64,000 bases of DNA from Caulobacter sp. 602-2 (GTDB lineage: Bacteria; Pseudomonadota; Alphaproteobacteria; Caulobacterales; Caulobacteraceae), in NCBI RefSeq assembly GCF_011043625.1, contig NZ_JAAKGT010000003.1, forward strand, positions 62,001 to 126,000, in the 5' to 3' direction. How positions within the stretch are numbered: the first letter of the stretch is position 1; every line of letters begins with the position of its first letter. The notes below the pieces were generated by a model that saw only the letters and a list, made by a program, of their open reading frames with translations, had not been told where the DNA came from and did no database searches. Both the position numbers and the translations under genes were made by a program. This document shows positions 44,878 to 53,772 of this stretch, in pieces.

Positions 44878-45209
44878 GCGTCATGGGCACGATCGAACGC
44901 CTGCACACCCGCGCCCAGAAGGCCCGCCGCGATCCCAAGACGCCCGTGGTCTCGTCGGTCGAGGAGGCCCGCGCCCTGGCCCGCAGCATCGCCGAAGGCC
45001 TCTCGGCCCTTTCGGACGACCAGCGGCTGCTCATGCTGTCGAACCTGCAAGAGGTGCAGGCGACGCTGGAAGACCGCATGGCCAGCCTGGAGACCGAGAT
45101 GGCCCAGGAGCGCGTGCGCATCCAGGCGGTGAACCGCGGCCTGAACGCCCAGGCCGGCTATCGCGGCGGGGTGGCGTCGCTGCGCGACCACCGGCGCCGC
45201 AAGGACTGA
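44874..45209 (+). CDS. Small coiled-coil protein, possible FlgN-type chaperone
   Basis: This protein of 111 residues from GTG 44874 (overlapping the flgE stop, GTGA) or 108 from ATG 44883. It is basic at both ends, with a helical centre (LSDDQRLLMLSNLQEVQATL, EDRMASLETEMAQERVRIQ). The C-terminal VNRGLNAQAGYRGG loosely resembles FlgN ends. Its place directly before flgK and flgL is where FlgN, their export chaperone, is often encoded. The assignment is inference from position. Confidence 0.6.
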   Translation: MSVMGTIERLHTRAQKARRDPKTPVVSSVEEARALARSIAEGLSALSDDQRLLMLSNLQEVQATLEDRMASLETEMAQERVRIQAVNRGLNAQAGYRGGVASLRDHRRRKD

Positions 45210-45213
45210 CGCC

Positions 45214-46941
45214 ATGTCGCTGTCGTCGATCATCAGCTCGGCCTCGTCGGCCCTGTCGACCGCGCAGATGCAGATCGCGGTGGCCAACGCCAACGTGGCC
45301 AACGCCGACGACCTGACCTACACGCGCAAGACGGTCAGCACGAGCGCGACCACGGCCCTGAACTCGGCCTCCAGCGCCACCGTGCAGCGGGCGGCCGACA
45401 CCTATCTGGCCAAGACCGTGGTCAAGACGGCGTCGGCCTCGGGCTACGCCTCGACGATCGACACCTACATGCAGTCCTACGACGCCGTGCTCGGCTCGGT
45501 GGACAGCGGCGACGACCTTTCCAGCCTGCTCGACGCCTTCTCCAGCGCCCTGACCAGCCTGTCGGCCAGCGCCGACAGCGATACGGCCAAGGCCGCGACG
45601 GTCTCGGCCGCCTCGGCCCTGGCGGCGGGGATCAGCAGCCTGTCGGCCTCGATCCAGGACCTGCGCACCCAGGCCAACGCCGAGATCGCCACCACGGTCG
45701 ACACCATCAACTCGACCCTGTCGACCCTGGCCTCGCTGAACGACCAGATCGTCTCGATCACCGCCCAGGGCGGCGACGTCACGGCCCTGCAGGACCAGCG
45801 CGACGCGGCCCTGACCAGCCTGTCGGGCCTGATCGGGGTCAGCAGCTACACCACCTCCGACAACCGGCTGGTGGTCTACACCACCGGCGGCGACCAGCTG
45901 CTGGGCACGACGGCGGCCAAGCTCTCGTACACCGCCTCCAGCACGCTTTCCTCGACCAGCGTCTATCCGACCTCGATCGCGGGGATCACGCTGAACGGCA
46001 AGGACGTCACCGAAAGCCTCGACTCCGGCCAGCTGGGCGCGCTGGTGACCCTGCGCGACGAGACGCTGGTGGGCGAGCAGGCCGAGCTCGACGCCCTGGC
46101 CTCGACGCTGATCGACCAGGTCAACGCCATCACCAACGCCGGCTCGGCCACGCCCGCGCCGACCAGCCTGACGAGTTCGTCCAGCGTTTCCGGCTCGGAC
46201 ACCTTCTCGGCTAGCGGCACGCTGCGGGTGGCCGTGGTCGATTCCAGCGGCTCGACGGTCTCGACCCAGGACATCGACCTGTCGGCCTACTCCACCCTGG
46301 CCGATCTCGTCAGCGCGCTGGACGCCGTCGACGGCCTGTCGGCGAGCATCGGCTCGGACGGCAAGCTGTCGATCACCGCCGACAGCAGCGCCAACGGCGT
46401 CGCCCTGGGCGACATCGGCGCCTCGGTCGGCGCGTCGGCGCAGGGCTTCTCGGACTATTTCGGCTTCAACGACCTGTTCTCGGGCTCGACCGCCGCCGAC
46501 ATCGCCGTCTCGTCCAGGCTGTCGGGCGACTACGGCCTGCTGGCCACGGCGGCCCTCGACACCACCTCGACCCTGGCGGCCGGCGACCGGGCCCTGTCGA
46601 CCTCCGACAGCGCCACGATCGACAAGCTTTCAGCGATGCTGTCGGGGACGCTGAGCTTCGCCGCCGCCGGCGACCAGGGCGCCAAGACCGTCAGCCTGTC
46701 GTCCTATGCCGCAAGCTTCGTCTCGGGCGCGGCCACCCTCGTCTCCAACGCCTCGTCCAGCGCCGCCAGCGCCCTGTCGACCTACGAGGCGGCGACCACG
46801 CGCCTGCAGAACACCACCGCCGTCAATGTCGACGAGGAACTGGCCCTGCTAACGACCTACCAGTCGCAGTACGAGGCCAACGCCCAGCTCGTCTCGATGG
46901 TGCAGGAGCTGTTCGACACCCTGATCCAGATGGTGAACTGA
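45214..46941 (+). CDS. flgK: Flagellar hook-associated protein 1 (FlgK)
   Basis: This 575-residue protein has the FlgK N-terminus (SLSSIISSASSALSTAQMQI, VANANVANADDLTYTRKTVS), a long helical section (VDTINSTLSTLASLNDQIVS, ITAQGGDVTALQDQRDAALT) and C-terminal helix (VDEELALLTTYQSQYEANAQ, LVSMVQELFDTLIQMVN). It forms the first hook-filament junction ring. It starts 4 bases after the FlgN-like gene stop. Confidence 0.93.
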   Translation: MSLSSIISSASSALSTAQMQIAVANANVANADDLTYTRKTVSTSATTALNSASSATVQRAADTYLAKTVVKTASASGYASTIDTYMQSYDAVLGSVDSGDDLSSLLDAFSSALTSLSASADSDTAKAATVSAASALAAGISSLSASIQDLRTQANAEIATTVDTINSTLSTLASLNDQIVSITAQGGDVTALQDQRDAALTSLSGLIGVSSYTTSDNRLVVYTTGGDQLLGTTAAKLSYTASSTLSSTSVYPTSIAGITLNGKDVTESLDSGQLGALVTLRDETLVGEQAELDALASTLIDQVNAITNAGSATPAPTSLTSSSSVSGSDTFSASGTLRVAVVDSSGSTVSTQDIDLSAYSTLADLVSALDAVDGLSASIGSDGKLSITADSSANGVALGDIGASVGASAQGFSDYFGFNDLFSGSTAADIAVSSRLSGDYGLLATAALDTTSTLAAGDRALSTSDSATIDKLSAMLSGTLSFAAAGDQGAKTVSLSSYAASFVSGAATLVSNASSSAASALSTYEAATTRLQNTTAVNVDEELALLTTYQSQYEANAQLVSMVQELFDTLIQMVN

Positions 46942-46943
46942 CC

Positions 46944-47840
46944 ATGATCAGCCGCATCGCCACCTTCGGCCATTCGACGACCATGCTGGCCGCCAGCCTC
47001 AAGGTGCAGGCCAAGCTGGCCGACCAGCAGGCCCAGACGGCCTCGGGCCTGAAGTCGACCACCTACGGGGGCCTGGGCAGCAACACCGGCAGCCTGCTGC
47101 GCCTGTCCAGCCAGAGCAGCGCCCTCACGGCCGAGAACGCCGCCGCCCAGACGGCCACCGCCTATGTCAACGCCGCCTATTCGGCGCTGGGCGACATCGC
47201 CGACCTCGCCACCACCATCAAGACCCAGCTGGCCTCGATGATCTCGAGCACGACGATCGACTCGGCCACCACCGCCCAGTACGCGACCAATTGGCTGAAC
47301 GACCTGCAGGCGCTGATGAACAGCACCTCGGGCGGGACCTACCTGTTCTCGGGCACGGCCGGCGACACGGCCGCCGCCGACTTCAGCGACGCCGACTGGG
47401 ACGCCTCGGCCGGCGTCGACGCCGACTACTACCAGGGCTCGTCGGCCACGCGGACCTTCACCACCACCGACGGCCAGACCATCGACCTGTCGGTCTCGGG
47501 CGGCTCGGCGGCGTTCGAGAAGCTGGCCCGCGCGCTGTCGATGATCATCGCCTCGCCCGACGACAGCGACGTGGTCTCGTCCGCCTACGACCTGGCCGGC
47601 GAGGCCCTGACTGGGATCGGCTCGCTGCAGGAGCAGGTCTCGATCCAGGCCTCCACCCTCGACCGCCTGATCGAGCGCAACGAGGCCAAGATCGAGAGCA
47701 TCGACACCCTGGCCTCCAACCTCAAGGACGCCGACCTCGCCGAGACCGCGGTCCTGGCCACCCAGTACGAGACCCAGCTGGAAGCCATGTACTCGATGAT
47801 CTCCAGCCTCTCGTCGCTGAGCCTGACGAAGTATCTGTAG
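46944..47840 (+). CDS. flgL: Flagellar hook-associated protein 3 (FlgL)
   Basis: This 298-residue protein starts 2 bases after flgK. It has flagellin-like ends: MISRIATFGHSTTMLAASLK, VQAKLADQQAQTASGLKSTT at the N-terminus and DADLAETAVLATQYETQLEA, MYSMISSLSSLSLTKYL at the C-terminus. The middle region is unlike flagellin. FlgL joins hook to filament. It completes the flgD-flgE-flgN?-flgK-flgL operon. Confidence 0.92.
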   Translation: MISRIATFGHSTTMLAASLKVQAKLADQQAQTASGLKSTTYGGLGSNTGSLLRLSSQSSALTAENAAAQTATAYVNAAYSALGDIADLATTIKTQLASMISSTTIDSATTAQYATNWLNDLQALMNSTSGGTYLFSGTAGDTAAADFSDADWDASAGVDADYYQGSSATRTFTTTDGQTIDLSVSGGSAAFEKLARALSMIIASPDDSDVVSSAYDLAGEALTGIGSLQEQVSIQASTLDRLIERNEAKIESIDTLASNLKDADLAETAVLATQYETQLEAMYSMISSLSSLSLTKYL

Positions 47841-47848
47841 GGGATAGA

Positions 47849-47979
47849 TGCTCCCCCTGAAGGGGGAGCTGTCGGCAAAGCCGACTGAGGGGGAAGCAAC
47901 TGCGGCGCCGTTGACGCCCCCACCTGATCAGGAACTTCCCCCTCCGGCCCTTCGGGCCACCTCCCCCTTCAGGGGGAGG
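47849..47979 (+). repeat. Intergenic inverted repeat, family B (copy 2)
   Basis: Starts GCTCCCCCTGAAGGGGGAGC and ends CCTCCCCCTTCAGGGGGAGG, with GACTGAGGGGGAAG and CTTCCCCCTCCGGCCCTTCG inside. It follows the flgL stop and may end the flagellar operon. Confidence 0.88.
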
Positions 47980-48069
47980 ATCTTCGTCACCATTGCAAAC
48001 CCGCAAGACCTCGACATACGCCGGCAGGATCGCCCGGCCACAAGGGCGGCTCGCCTGACCGGAGTCTCG

Positions 48070-48969
48070 ATGCCCTCGCCCGTTTCACCCAGCCGTCGCG
48101 GCCTGCTGGCCCTGGCCGGCGCCGCGCCCTTCGCCGCCATCGCCGCCTCGGCCCGCCCCGTGGCGGCCGCCGAGACCGTCTGCGCGCTGACGCCCCAGGT
48201 CACCCAGGGCCCATACTGGTTCGATCCCAAGCTCGACCGCGCCGACATCACTGAGGGCAAGGCGGGCGCGCCCGTCACCGTGGCCCTGACCGTCGTCGAC
48301 GGCGCCTGCCGGCCGCTGAAGGGCGCGCGGGTCGACATCTGGCACTGCGACGCGCAGGGGATCTATTCCGGCTACGAGGGCCAGGGCGACGACCACCGGA
48401 CGGCCGCCAAGGGAGCGACCTTCCTGCGCGGGGCCCAGACCACCGACAGCGCCGGCAAGGTCGCCTTCAGGACCATCTGGCCCGGCTGGTACGAGGGCCG
48501 CACCCCGCACATTCACATCAAGGTGCACCTGGACGCGCGCACGGCCCTGACCGCCCAGCTGTTCGTGCCCGACGCCCTGTCGGAGTTCCTTTACGAGAAC
48601 CTCACGGCCTACAAGCGCCCGCGGGCGCGCGACATGTTCAACCGCCAGGACGGCATCGCCCTGCAGGGCGGCGAGGCGATGGTGGCCAGCGTCAAGGAGG
48701 CCAAGGACGGCTACGTGCTGGCCCTGGTGCTGGGCGTCGACCCGGCCGCCGACTGGAAGGACGACGCGGGGATGGGGCCGGGCGGTCCCGGTGGTCCAGG
48801 CCGTCCGCCGCCCGGAGGGATGGGTCCGCCGCCCGGCGGCATGAACGGCCGCCCGCCCGGCCCGCCCCCCGGCGGCTTCCCCAATGGCGACCCGCCAGGC
48901 GGCGGTCCCCCGCATCACGAAGCCCCCACCGGCGAGGCGCGGCTGAAGGCGATCGTGCCAGGGGTCTGA
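48070..48969 (+). CDS. Exported intradiol ring-cleavage dioxygenase-like protein
   Basis: This 299-residue protein has a Tat-type signal (SRRGLLALAGAAPFAAIAA). The dioxygenase domain keeps the four non-heme Fe(III) ligands in IWHCDAQGIYSGYEGQG (Tyr), TIWPGWYEGRTPHIHIKVHL (Tyr, His, His). It resembles protocatechuate/catechol dioxygenase-like exported proteins. A 60-residue Gly/Pro-rich tail (GPGGPGGPGRPPPGGMGPPP and following) is unusual. Substrate is unknown; it stands alone rather than in a catabolic cluster. Confidence 0.88.
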   Translation: MPSPVSPSRRGLLALAGAAPFAAIAASARPVAAAETVCALTPQVTQGPYWFDPKLDRADITEGKAGAPVTVALTVVDGACRPLKGARVDIWHCDAQGIYSGYEGQGDDHRTAAKGATFLRGAQTTDSAGKVAFRTIWPGWYEGRTPHIHIKVHLDARTALTAQLFVPDALSEFLYENLTAYKRPRARDMFNRQDGIALQGGEAMVASVKEAKDGYVLALVLGVDPAADWKDDAGMGPGGPGGPGRPPPGGMGPPPGGMNGRPPGPPPGGFPNGDPPGGGPPHHEAPTGEARLKAIVPGV

Positions 48970-48972
48970 GAT

Positions 48973-49086
48973 CCTCCCCCCTGAAGGGGGAGGTGGCCCG
49001 AAGGGCCGGAGGGGGAAGCGGCTGCTGACGCGCCGCATTCACTTCCCCCTCAGTCGCTCCGCGACAGCTCCCCCTTCAGGGGGAGC
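48973..49086 (+). repeat. Intergenic inverted repeat, family B (copy 3, reversed)
   Basis: The copy reads in the opposite orientation: CCTCCCCCCTGAAGGGGGAG, GGTGGCCCGAAGGGCCGGAG, then CCCCCTCAGTCGCTCCGCGA and CTCCCCCTTCAGGGGGAGC. It lies between two tandem plus-strand genes. Confidence 0.88.
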
Positions 49087-49157
49087 ATCTTTCGCGCTTC
49101 CCTCCCCCGCCCAGCCAAGCCATCCTCCCGCCAAACGGCCGTTCGGCCCACGAGGGG

Positions 49158-50306
49158 ATGGAAATGCACAAGACGATCTGGGCCGCGCTGGCGGTCTCCG
49201 CGGGGCTGGCCGCAAGCGCCTGCGCCCAGCCGGCGCCGGTCGGTCCGCAGCCGAAGAACGACTACAGCCAGGACGCCGCCTGGCTGTGCCGCCCCGGCCG
49301 CCAGGACGCCTGCGCCCAGGACCAGACCGCCACCATCGTCGCCGCCGACGGGTCGACCAGGGTCGAGCCGTTCAAGGCCGATCCCAAGGCGCCGATCGAC
49401 TGCTTCTACGTCTATCCGACCGTGTCGACCGACCCGGGCGGCAACAGCGACATGACCATCGATCCGGCCGAGACGATCGTCGCCGAGCAGCAGCTGGCGC
49501 GCTTTGGCCAGGTCTGCCGCACCTTCGCGCCGATGTACCGGCAGGTGACCCTGGCGGCCCTGCGCCAGGTGATGCAGGGCAAGCCTTCGCCCGGCGACGA
49601 GAACCTCGCCTATGGCGACGTGCTGGACGCCTGGAAGGACTATCTGGCCCGCGACAACGGCGGCCGCGGCGTCGTGCTGATCGGCCACTCGCAAGGCTCG
49701 CGCCTGCTGCTGCGCCTGCTGGCCGAGGAGGTCGACGGCAAGCCGGTCCAGAAGCAGCTGGTCTCGGCCCTGATCCTGGGCATGAACACCCCGATCGATC
49801 CGGCGACCGACGCCTATGGCGACATCAAGATGTGCCGCAAGCCGGGCCAGACCGGCTGCATCGTCAGCTACGTGTCGTTCCGCGCCTCGAGCCCGCCGGC
49901 CGAGCCGGCCTTCTTCGGCAAGGCGACGCCGGACGGCAAGCGCGCGGCCTGCGTGAACCCGGCGGCCCTGGCGGGCGGCGAGGCGCCGCTGCACGGCTAT
50001 TTCAGCGACCGCACCATCGCCGGCGCGCCGCGCAAGACGCCCTGGGTGAAGGGCAAGGACGTCACGACGACCTTCGTCTCGACGCCGGGCCTGGTGAGCG
50101 CCGAATGCGCGACGAGCGGCCCCTACGACTACCTGGCCATCAAGGTCCACGGCGACCCGGCCGACCCGCGCGTCGACGACATCCCCGGCGACCTGATGGT
50201 GCTGGGCTCGCCGCTCAAGGCCTGGGGCCTGCACCTGGTGGACGTCAACCTGGCCATGGGCGACCTGGTGGCGCTGGTCGGGGCGCAGGGCGAGGGGTGG
50301 AAATAG
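49158..50306 (+). CDS. DUF3089-family exported alpha/beta hydrolase-like protein
   Basis: This 382-residue protein has a signal peptide with a Cys (LAVSAGLAASACAQP), so it may be a lipoprotein. DUF3089 motifs: YSQDAAWLCRPGRQDACAQD, CFYVYPTVSTDPGGNSDMTI, FAPMYRQVTLAALRQVMQGK, the nucleophile-like GVVLIGHSQGSRLL, and C-terminal DYLAIKVHGDPADPRVDDIP. The family looks like secreted lipases/esterases but activity is unproven. Confidence 0.88.
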   Translation: MEMHKTIWAALAVSAGLAASACAQPAPVGPQPKNDYSQDAAWLCRPGRQDACAQDQTATIVAADGSTRVEPFKADPKAPIDCFYVYPTVSTDPGGNSDMTIDPAETIVAEQQLARFGQVCRTFAPMYRQVTLAALRQVMQGKPSPGDENLAYGDVLDAWKDYLARDNGGRGVVLIGHSQGSRLLLRLLAEEVDGKPVQKQLVSALILGMNTPIDPATDAYGDIKMCRKPGQTGCIVSYVSFRASSPPAEPAFFGKATPDGKRAACVNPAALAGGEAPLHGYFSDRTIAGAPRKTPWVKGKDVTTTFVSTPGLVSAECATSGPYDYLAIKVHGDPADPRVDDIPGDLMVLGSPLKAWGLHLVDVNLAMGDLVALVGAQGEGWK

Positions 50307-50311
50307 CAGAA

Positions 50312-50464
50312 CTTCCCCTCTCCCCTTGTGGGAGAGGGAGGCCGGGTGAGGGGTCGCACTTACAGAAACGCTGCGAAAGCCGATCAGCTTTCGCAGCGTT
50401 TTGCGTTTGAGAGACCCCTCATCCGTCGGCTATCGCCGACACCTTCTCCCGCAAGGGGAGAAGG
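50312..50464 (+). repeat. Intergenic inverted repeat, family C (copy 2)
   Basis: Begins CCCCTCTCCCCTTGTGGGAG and ends CTTCTCCCGCAAGGGGAGAAG, with AACGCTGCGAAAGCTGA-type inner palindrome (50364-50402) and ATCCGTCGGCTATCGCCGAC. It lies between the convergent DUF3089 and DUF1328 genes. Confidence 0.85.
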
Positions 50465-50471
50465 ATCCGGA

Positions 50472-50651
50472 TCATTTCCCCGTCACGCCCTTGAAGATCC
50501 CCATACCCAGCACGAGGACGACGAGGAACACCACCAGGAACAGGAAGAACAGGATCTTGGCGACGCCGGCCGCCGCGCCGGCGATGCCCGTGAAGCCCAG
50601 CGCGCCGGCGATGATGGCGACGACGGCGAAGATCAAAGCCCATTTCAGCAT
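50472..50651 (-). CDS. DUF1328-family small membrane protein
   Basis: This 59-residue protein starts at ATG 50651: [59 protein letters not shown]. It matches the YtjA/DUF1328 family of two-helix membrane proteins with no known function. It is divergent from cobT. Confidence 0.9.
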   Translation of the reverse strand: MLKWALIFAVVAIIAGALGFTGIAGAAAGVAKILFFLFLVVFLVVLVLGMGIFKGVTGK

Positions 50652-50761
50652 GGGAAAGCTCCTTGCACTTGGCCCGCGCGATGCGGGCTTTGCAGGATCA
50701 ACGTCGCCTTGGCGCGCGTCGTTCCTTGTGTTCGGAGGCCTGCGCCGCTAACTCCAAAGCC

Positions 50762-52690
50762 ATGGCCGCCAAGCCCGAGAACCCGACCGAACCCTTCAAG
50801 CGCGCCCTGGCGCACGCCGCCCGCTCGCTCGCCGAGACGCCGGACCTTGAGATCGTGTTTTCGGGCGAGTCGCCGGGCCTGGTGGGCAACCGGGCGGTGC
50901 TGCCGCATCCGCCGCGCGACCTGTCCGGCCCCGAAGCCGCCCGCCTGCGCGGCATGGCCGACCAGATCGCCCTGCGCCTGGCCCACCACGATCCCTCGAC
51001 CCACGCCCGCTCGCGCCCAGCCGCGCCCGACGCCCAGGCGATCTACGAGTCGCTGGAGCAGGCCCGCATCGAGGCCATCGGCGCCAACGCGCTGGGCGGG
51101 GTGCGCGCCAACCTGACGACGGTGCTGGAGACCCGCCTCGAAAAGCAGGGCCTGACCCGCGCCGTCGCCTTCGACCGCAACAACGCCCCCATGGCCGAGA
51201 TCCTGGGCCTGATGGTGCGCGAGCGCCTGACCGGCGACGCCCCGCCCGATGGCGCGAAAGCCCTGGTCGAGATCCTGCGCGCCGACATCGAGAACAAGGC
51301 CGGCAAGGACCTCGACCGCCTGGCCGCCGCCGTCGGCGACCAGGCCGCCTTCGCCAAGGTCACCCGCCAGATCCTGCGCGACCTCGACCTGGGCGACGAC
51401 GTCAACGACGCCACCGAATCCTCCGACGAGGACGAGGGCGACGACGACAATCCGACCGACACCGCCGACGACGATCAGGGCGACGGCGAAGGCGAGCAGA
51501 CCGACGGCTCCTCGCCGCAGGAAAGCGAGGCCTCCGATCGCGAAAGCCAGGCCGGCGACGAGGAGATCGTCCAGTCCGAGCAGGAAGGCGAGCCGCAGGA
51601 CAGCGAGGACACGCCCGACATGGGCGACGGCGCCAAGCCCGCCCGCCCCGACTCGTCGGCCGACAAGGGCGGCGAGCCGGCCTACAAGGTGTTCACCACG
51701 GCCTATGACGAGGTGGTCTCGGCCGAGGAGCTGTGCGATCCGGACGAGCTGACGCGCCTGCGGGCCTATCTCGACCAGCAGCTTTCGGCCCTGTCCAGCG
51801 TGGTCTCGCGCCTGGCCAACAAGCTGCAGCGCCGCCTGCTGGCCCAGCAGAACCGCGCCTGGACCTTCGACCTCGAGGAAGGGATGCTCGACGTCGCCCG
51901 CCTGACGCGGGTGATCATCGACCCCACCGCGCCGCTGTCGTTCAAGCAGGAAGAGGACCAGGAGTTCCGCGACACCGTCGTGACCCTGCTGATCGACAAT
52001 TCCGGCTCGATGCGCGGCCGGCCGATCATGGTCGCGGCCGTCTGCGCCGACATCCTGGCCCGCACGCTTGAGCGCTGCGGCGTCAAGACCGAGGTGCTGG
52101 GCTTCACCACCCGCGCCTGGAAGGGCGGGACCAGCCGCGACGAGTGGATCAAGGCCGGCAAGCCGCCCTCGCCCGGCCGCCTGAACGACCTGCGCCACAT
52201 CGTCTACAAGGCCGCCGACGCGCCCTGGCGCCGGGCTCGCAAGAACCTCGGTTTGATGATGCGCGAGGGGCTGCTGAAGGAGAACATCGACGGCGAGGCC
52301 CTGATGTGGGCGCACCAGCGGATCATCGGCCGGCCCGAAGCCCGCCGCATTCTGATGGTGATTTCCGACGGCGCGCCGGTGGACGACTCCACCCTCAGCG
52401 TGAACTCGGGTCACTATCTGGAGCGGCATTTGCGGCAGGTCATCGCCGAGATCGAGGGCAAGAGCCCGGTCGAGCTGATCGCCATCGGCATCGGCCACGA
52501 CGTGACCCGCTACTACCGCCGCGCCGTCACCATCGTCGACGTCGAGCAGCTGGGCGGGGTGCTGGTCGAGCAACTGGCCGCCCTGTTCGACGAGGAGCCG
52601 CGCACGGCCGTGCGGGCGCGCGGCCTGCTGCCGCCGCCGCCCACGGTCGTCCCCTCCGCCCCCAAGGCCGCGCGCAAGGCTCCCGCGTGA
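50762..52690 (+). CDS. cobT: Aerobic cobaltochelatase subunit CobT
   Basis: This 642-residue protein has an N-terminal helical domain ([20 protein letters not shown]), a very acidic middle (residues about 218-310) and a C-terminal von Willebrand A-type domain with the MIDAS motif [15 protein letters not shown] (about 412). CobT works with CobS (AAA+) and CobN to insert cobalt into hydrogenobyrinic diamide in aerobic B12 synthesis. CobS is not adjacent here; a DUF1328 gene occupies the upstream side. Confidence 0.92.
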   Translation: MAAKPENPTEPFKRALAHAARSLAETPDLEIVFSGESPGLVGNRAVLPHPPRDLSGPEAARLRGMADQIALRLAHHDPSTHARSRPAAPDAQAIYESLEQARIEAIGANALGGVRANLTTVLETRLEKQGLTRAVAFDRNNAPMAEILGLMVRERLTGDAPPDGAKALVEILRADIENKAGKDLDRLAAAVGDQAAFAKVTRQILRDLDLGDDVNDATESSDEDEGDDDNPTDTADDDQGDGEGEQTDGSSPQESEASDRESQAGDEEIVQSEQEGEPQDSEDTPDMGDGAKPARPDSSADKGGEPAYKVFTTAYDEVVSAEELCDPDELTRLRAYLDQQLSALSSVVSRLANKLQRRLLAQQNRAWTFDLEEGMLDVARLTRVIIDPTAPLSFKQEEDQEFRDTVVTLLIDNSGSMRGRPIMVAAVCADILARTLERCGVKTEVLGFTTRAWKGGTSRDEWIKAGKPPSPGRLNDLRHIVYKAADAPWRRARKNLGLMMREGLLKENIDGEALMWAHQRIIGRPEARRILMVISDGAPVDDSTLSVNSGHYLERHLRQVIAEIEGKSPVELIAIGIGHDVTRYYRRAVTIVDVEQLGGVLVEQLAALFDEEPRTAVRARGLLPPPPTVVPSAPKAARKAPA

Positions 52691-53763
52691 TCGGACTGCG
52701 CAGCCTGCTCGTCCTGGGCCTGGCCGGCGGCATGCTAGCCCAGTGCGGGCCCAAGCCCGCCCCGCCGCCGCCCGTCGTGCTGCCCGCCGCGCCGGTCAAG
52801 GTCGGCCCCGAGATCGGCCTGACCGCCACGCCCGTGCCGCTGAACGCCACGGACGCGACCCAGACGGCCGTGGGCCGCTTCGTCTATGCCGGCGGCCTGC
52901 ACGTCACCAGCGCCGACACCAGCCGGCTGCACGGCCTGTCGGACCTGATCCTCACCGACGACAACGGCCTGGAGGCGATCACCGACGACGGCGACCGCTT
53001 CTCGGCCAAGCTGGTGCTTGATGCGAACGGCCGGCTGGTCGGCCTGACCAACGGCAAGCTGTCGCCGCTGCTGGGCGTCGACGGCGAGGGCCTGCGCGGC
53101 AAGACCGAAGGCGACGCCGAGGGCCTGGCCCGCCTGCCCAACGGCGAGCGCCTGGTCAGCTTCGAGCGCGATCACCGCATCTGGCGCTACGCCGTCGGCG
53201 CCGACGGCCAGTGGAGCCGCCCCGCCGTCGCTCCCAAGCCGGCCACCGTCTTCCCCGACAACGAAGGCATGGAGGCGATCACCGCCTATCCGGCCGCCGG
53301 CCCCGACGCCTATCTCGTCGGCGGCGAGGAGGGCGAGGCCTGGCTGTGCCGGCTGTCGACCAGCTGTCAGTCGATCGCCCCGCAGACGCCCAACGACTTC
53401 ACCTGGGGCCTGTCGGGCTTCGCCGCCTTCGAGGGCAAGGCGCTGGCCACCCTGCACCGCGCCTACGACCCCGTGCGGGGCTGGCGCGCCCAGGTGCGGT
53501 TCCTGCCCGATCCCCTGCTGCCCGCGGCCAAGCAGTATCCGCTGGCCACGCTGATGCTGGACGGCGCGGTCACCCGCGACAATTTCGAGGGCCTCGCCCT
53601 GGCCGCCGGTCCGGGCGGCGCCACGCGGATCTACCTGCTGTCGGACGACAACGGCGGCTCGATGAACCAGCGCACCCTGCTGCTGGCCTTCGACTGGACC
53701 CCGCCGCCGCCAGCGCCGCCCGCCCCGGCCCCGCCGCCCAAGCGCAAGCGCAAGCGCCGCTGA
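52687..53763 (+). CDS. Phytase-like esterase-family lipoprotein
   Basis: This 358-residue protein uses GTG 52687, overlapping the cobT stop (GTGA). A lipobox (LAGGMLAQC) marks it as a lipoprotein. The fold has repeating strands with [60 protein letters not shown] and [20 protein letters not shown], which is the esterase-like activity of phytase family pattern. A Pro-rich, Lys/Arg-rich tail ([10 protein letters not shown]) ends it. Coupling to cobT is not explained by function. Confidence 0.85.
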   Translation: MIGLRSLLVLGLAGGMLAQCGPKPAPPPPVVLPAAPVKVGPEIGLTATPVPLNATDATQTAVGRFVYAGGLHVTSADTSRLHGLSDLILTDDNGLEAITDDGDRFSAKLVLDANGRLVGLTNGKLSPLLGVDGEGLRGKTEGDAEGLARLPNGERLVSFERDHRIWRYAVGADGQWSRPAVAPKPATVFPDNEGMEAITAYPAAGPDAYLVGGEEGEAWLCRLSTSCQSIAPQTPNDFTWGLSGFAAFEGKALATLHRAYDPVRGWRAQVRFLPDPLLPAAKQYPLATLMLDGAVTRDNFEGLALAAGPGGATRIYLLSDDNGGSMNQRTLLLAFDWTPPPPAPPAPAPPPKRKRKRR

Positions 53764-53772
53764 GGCCGGACC

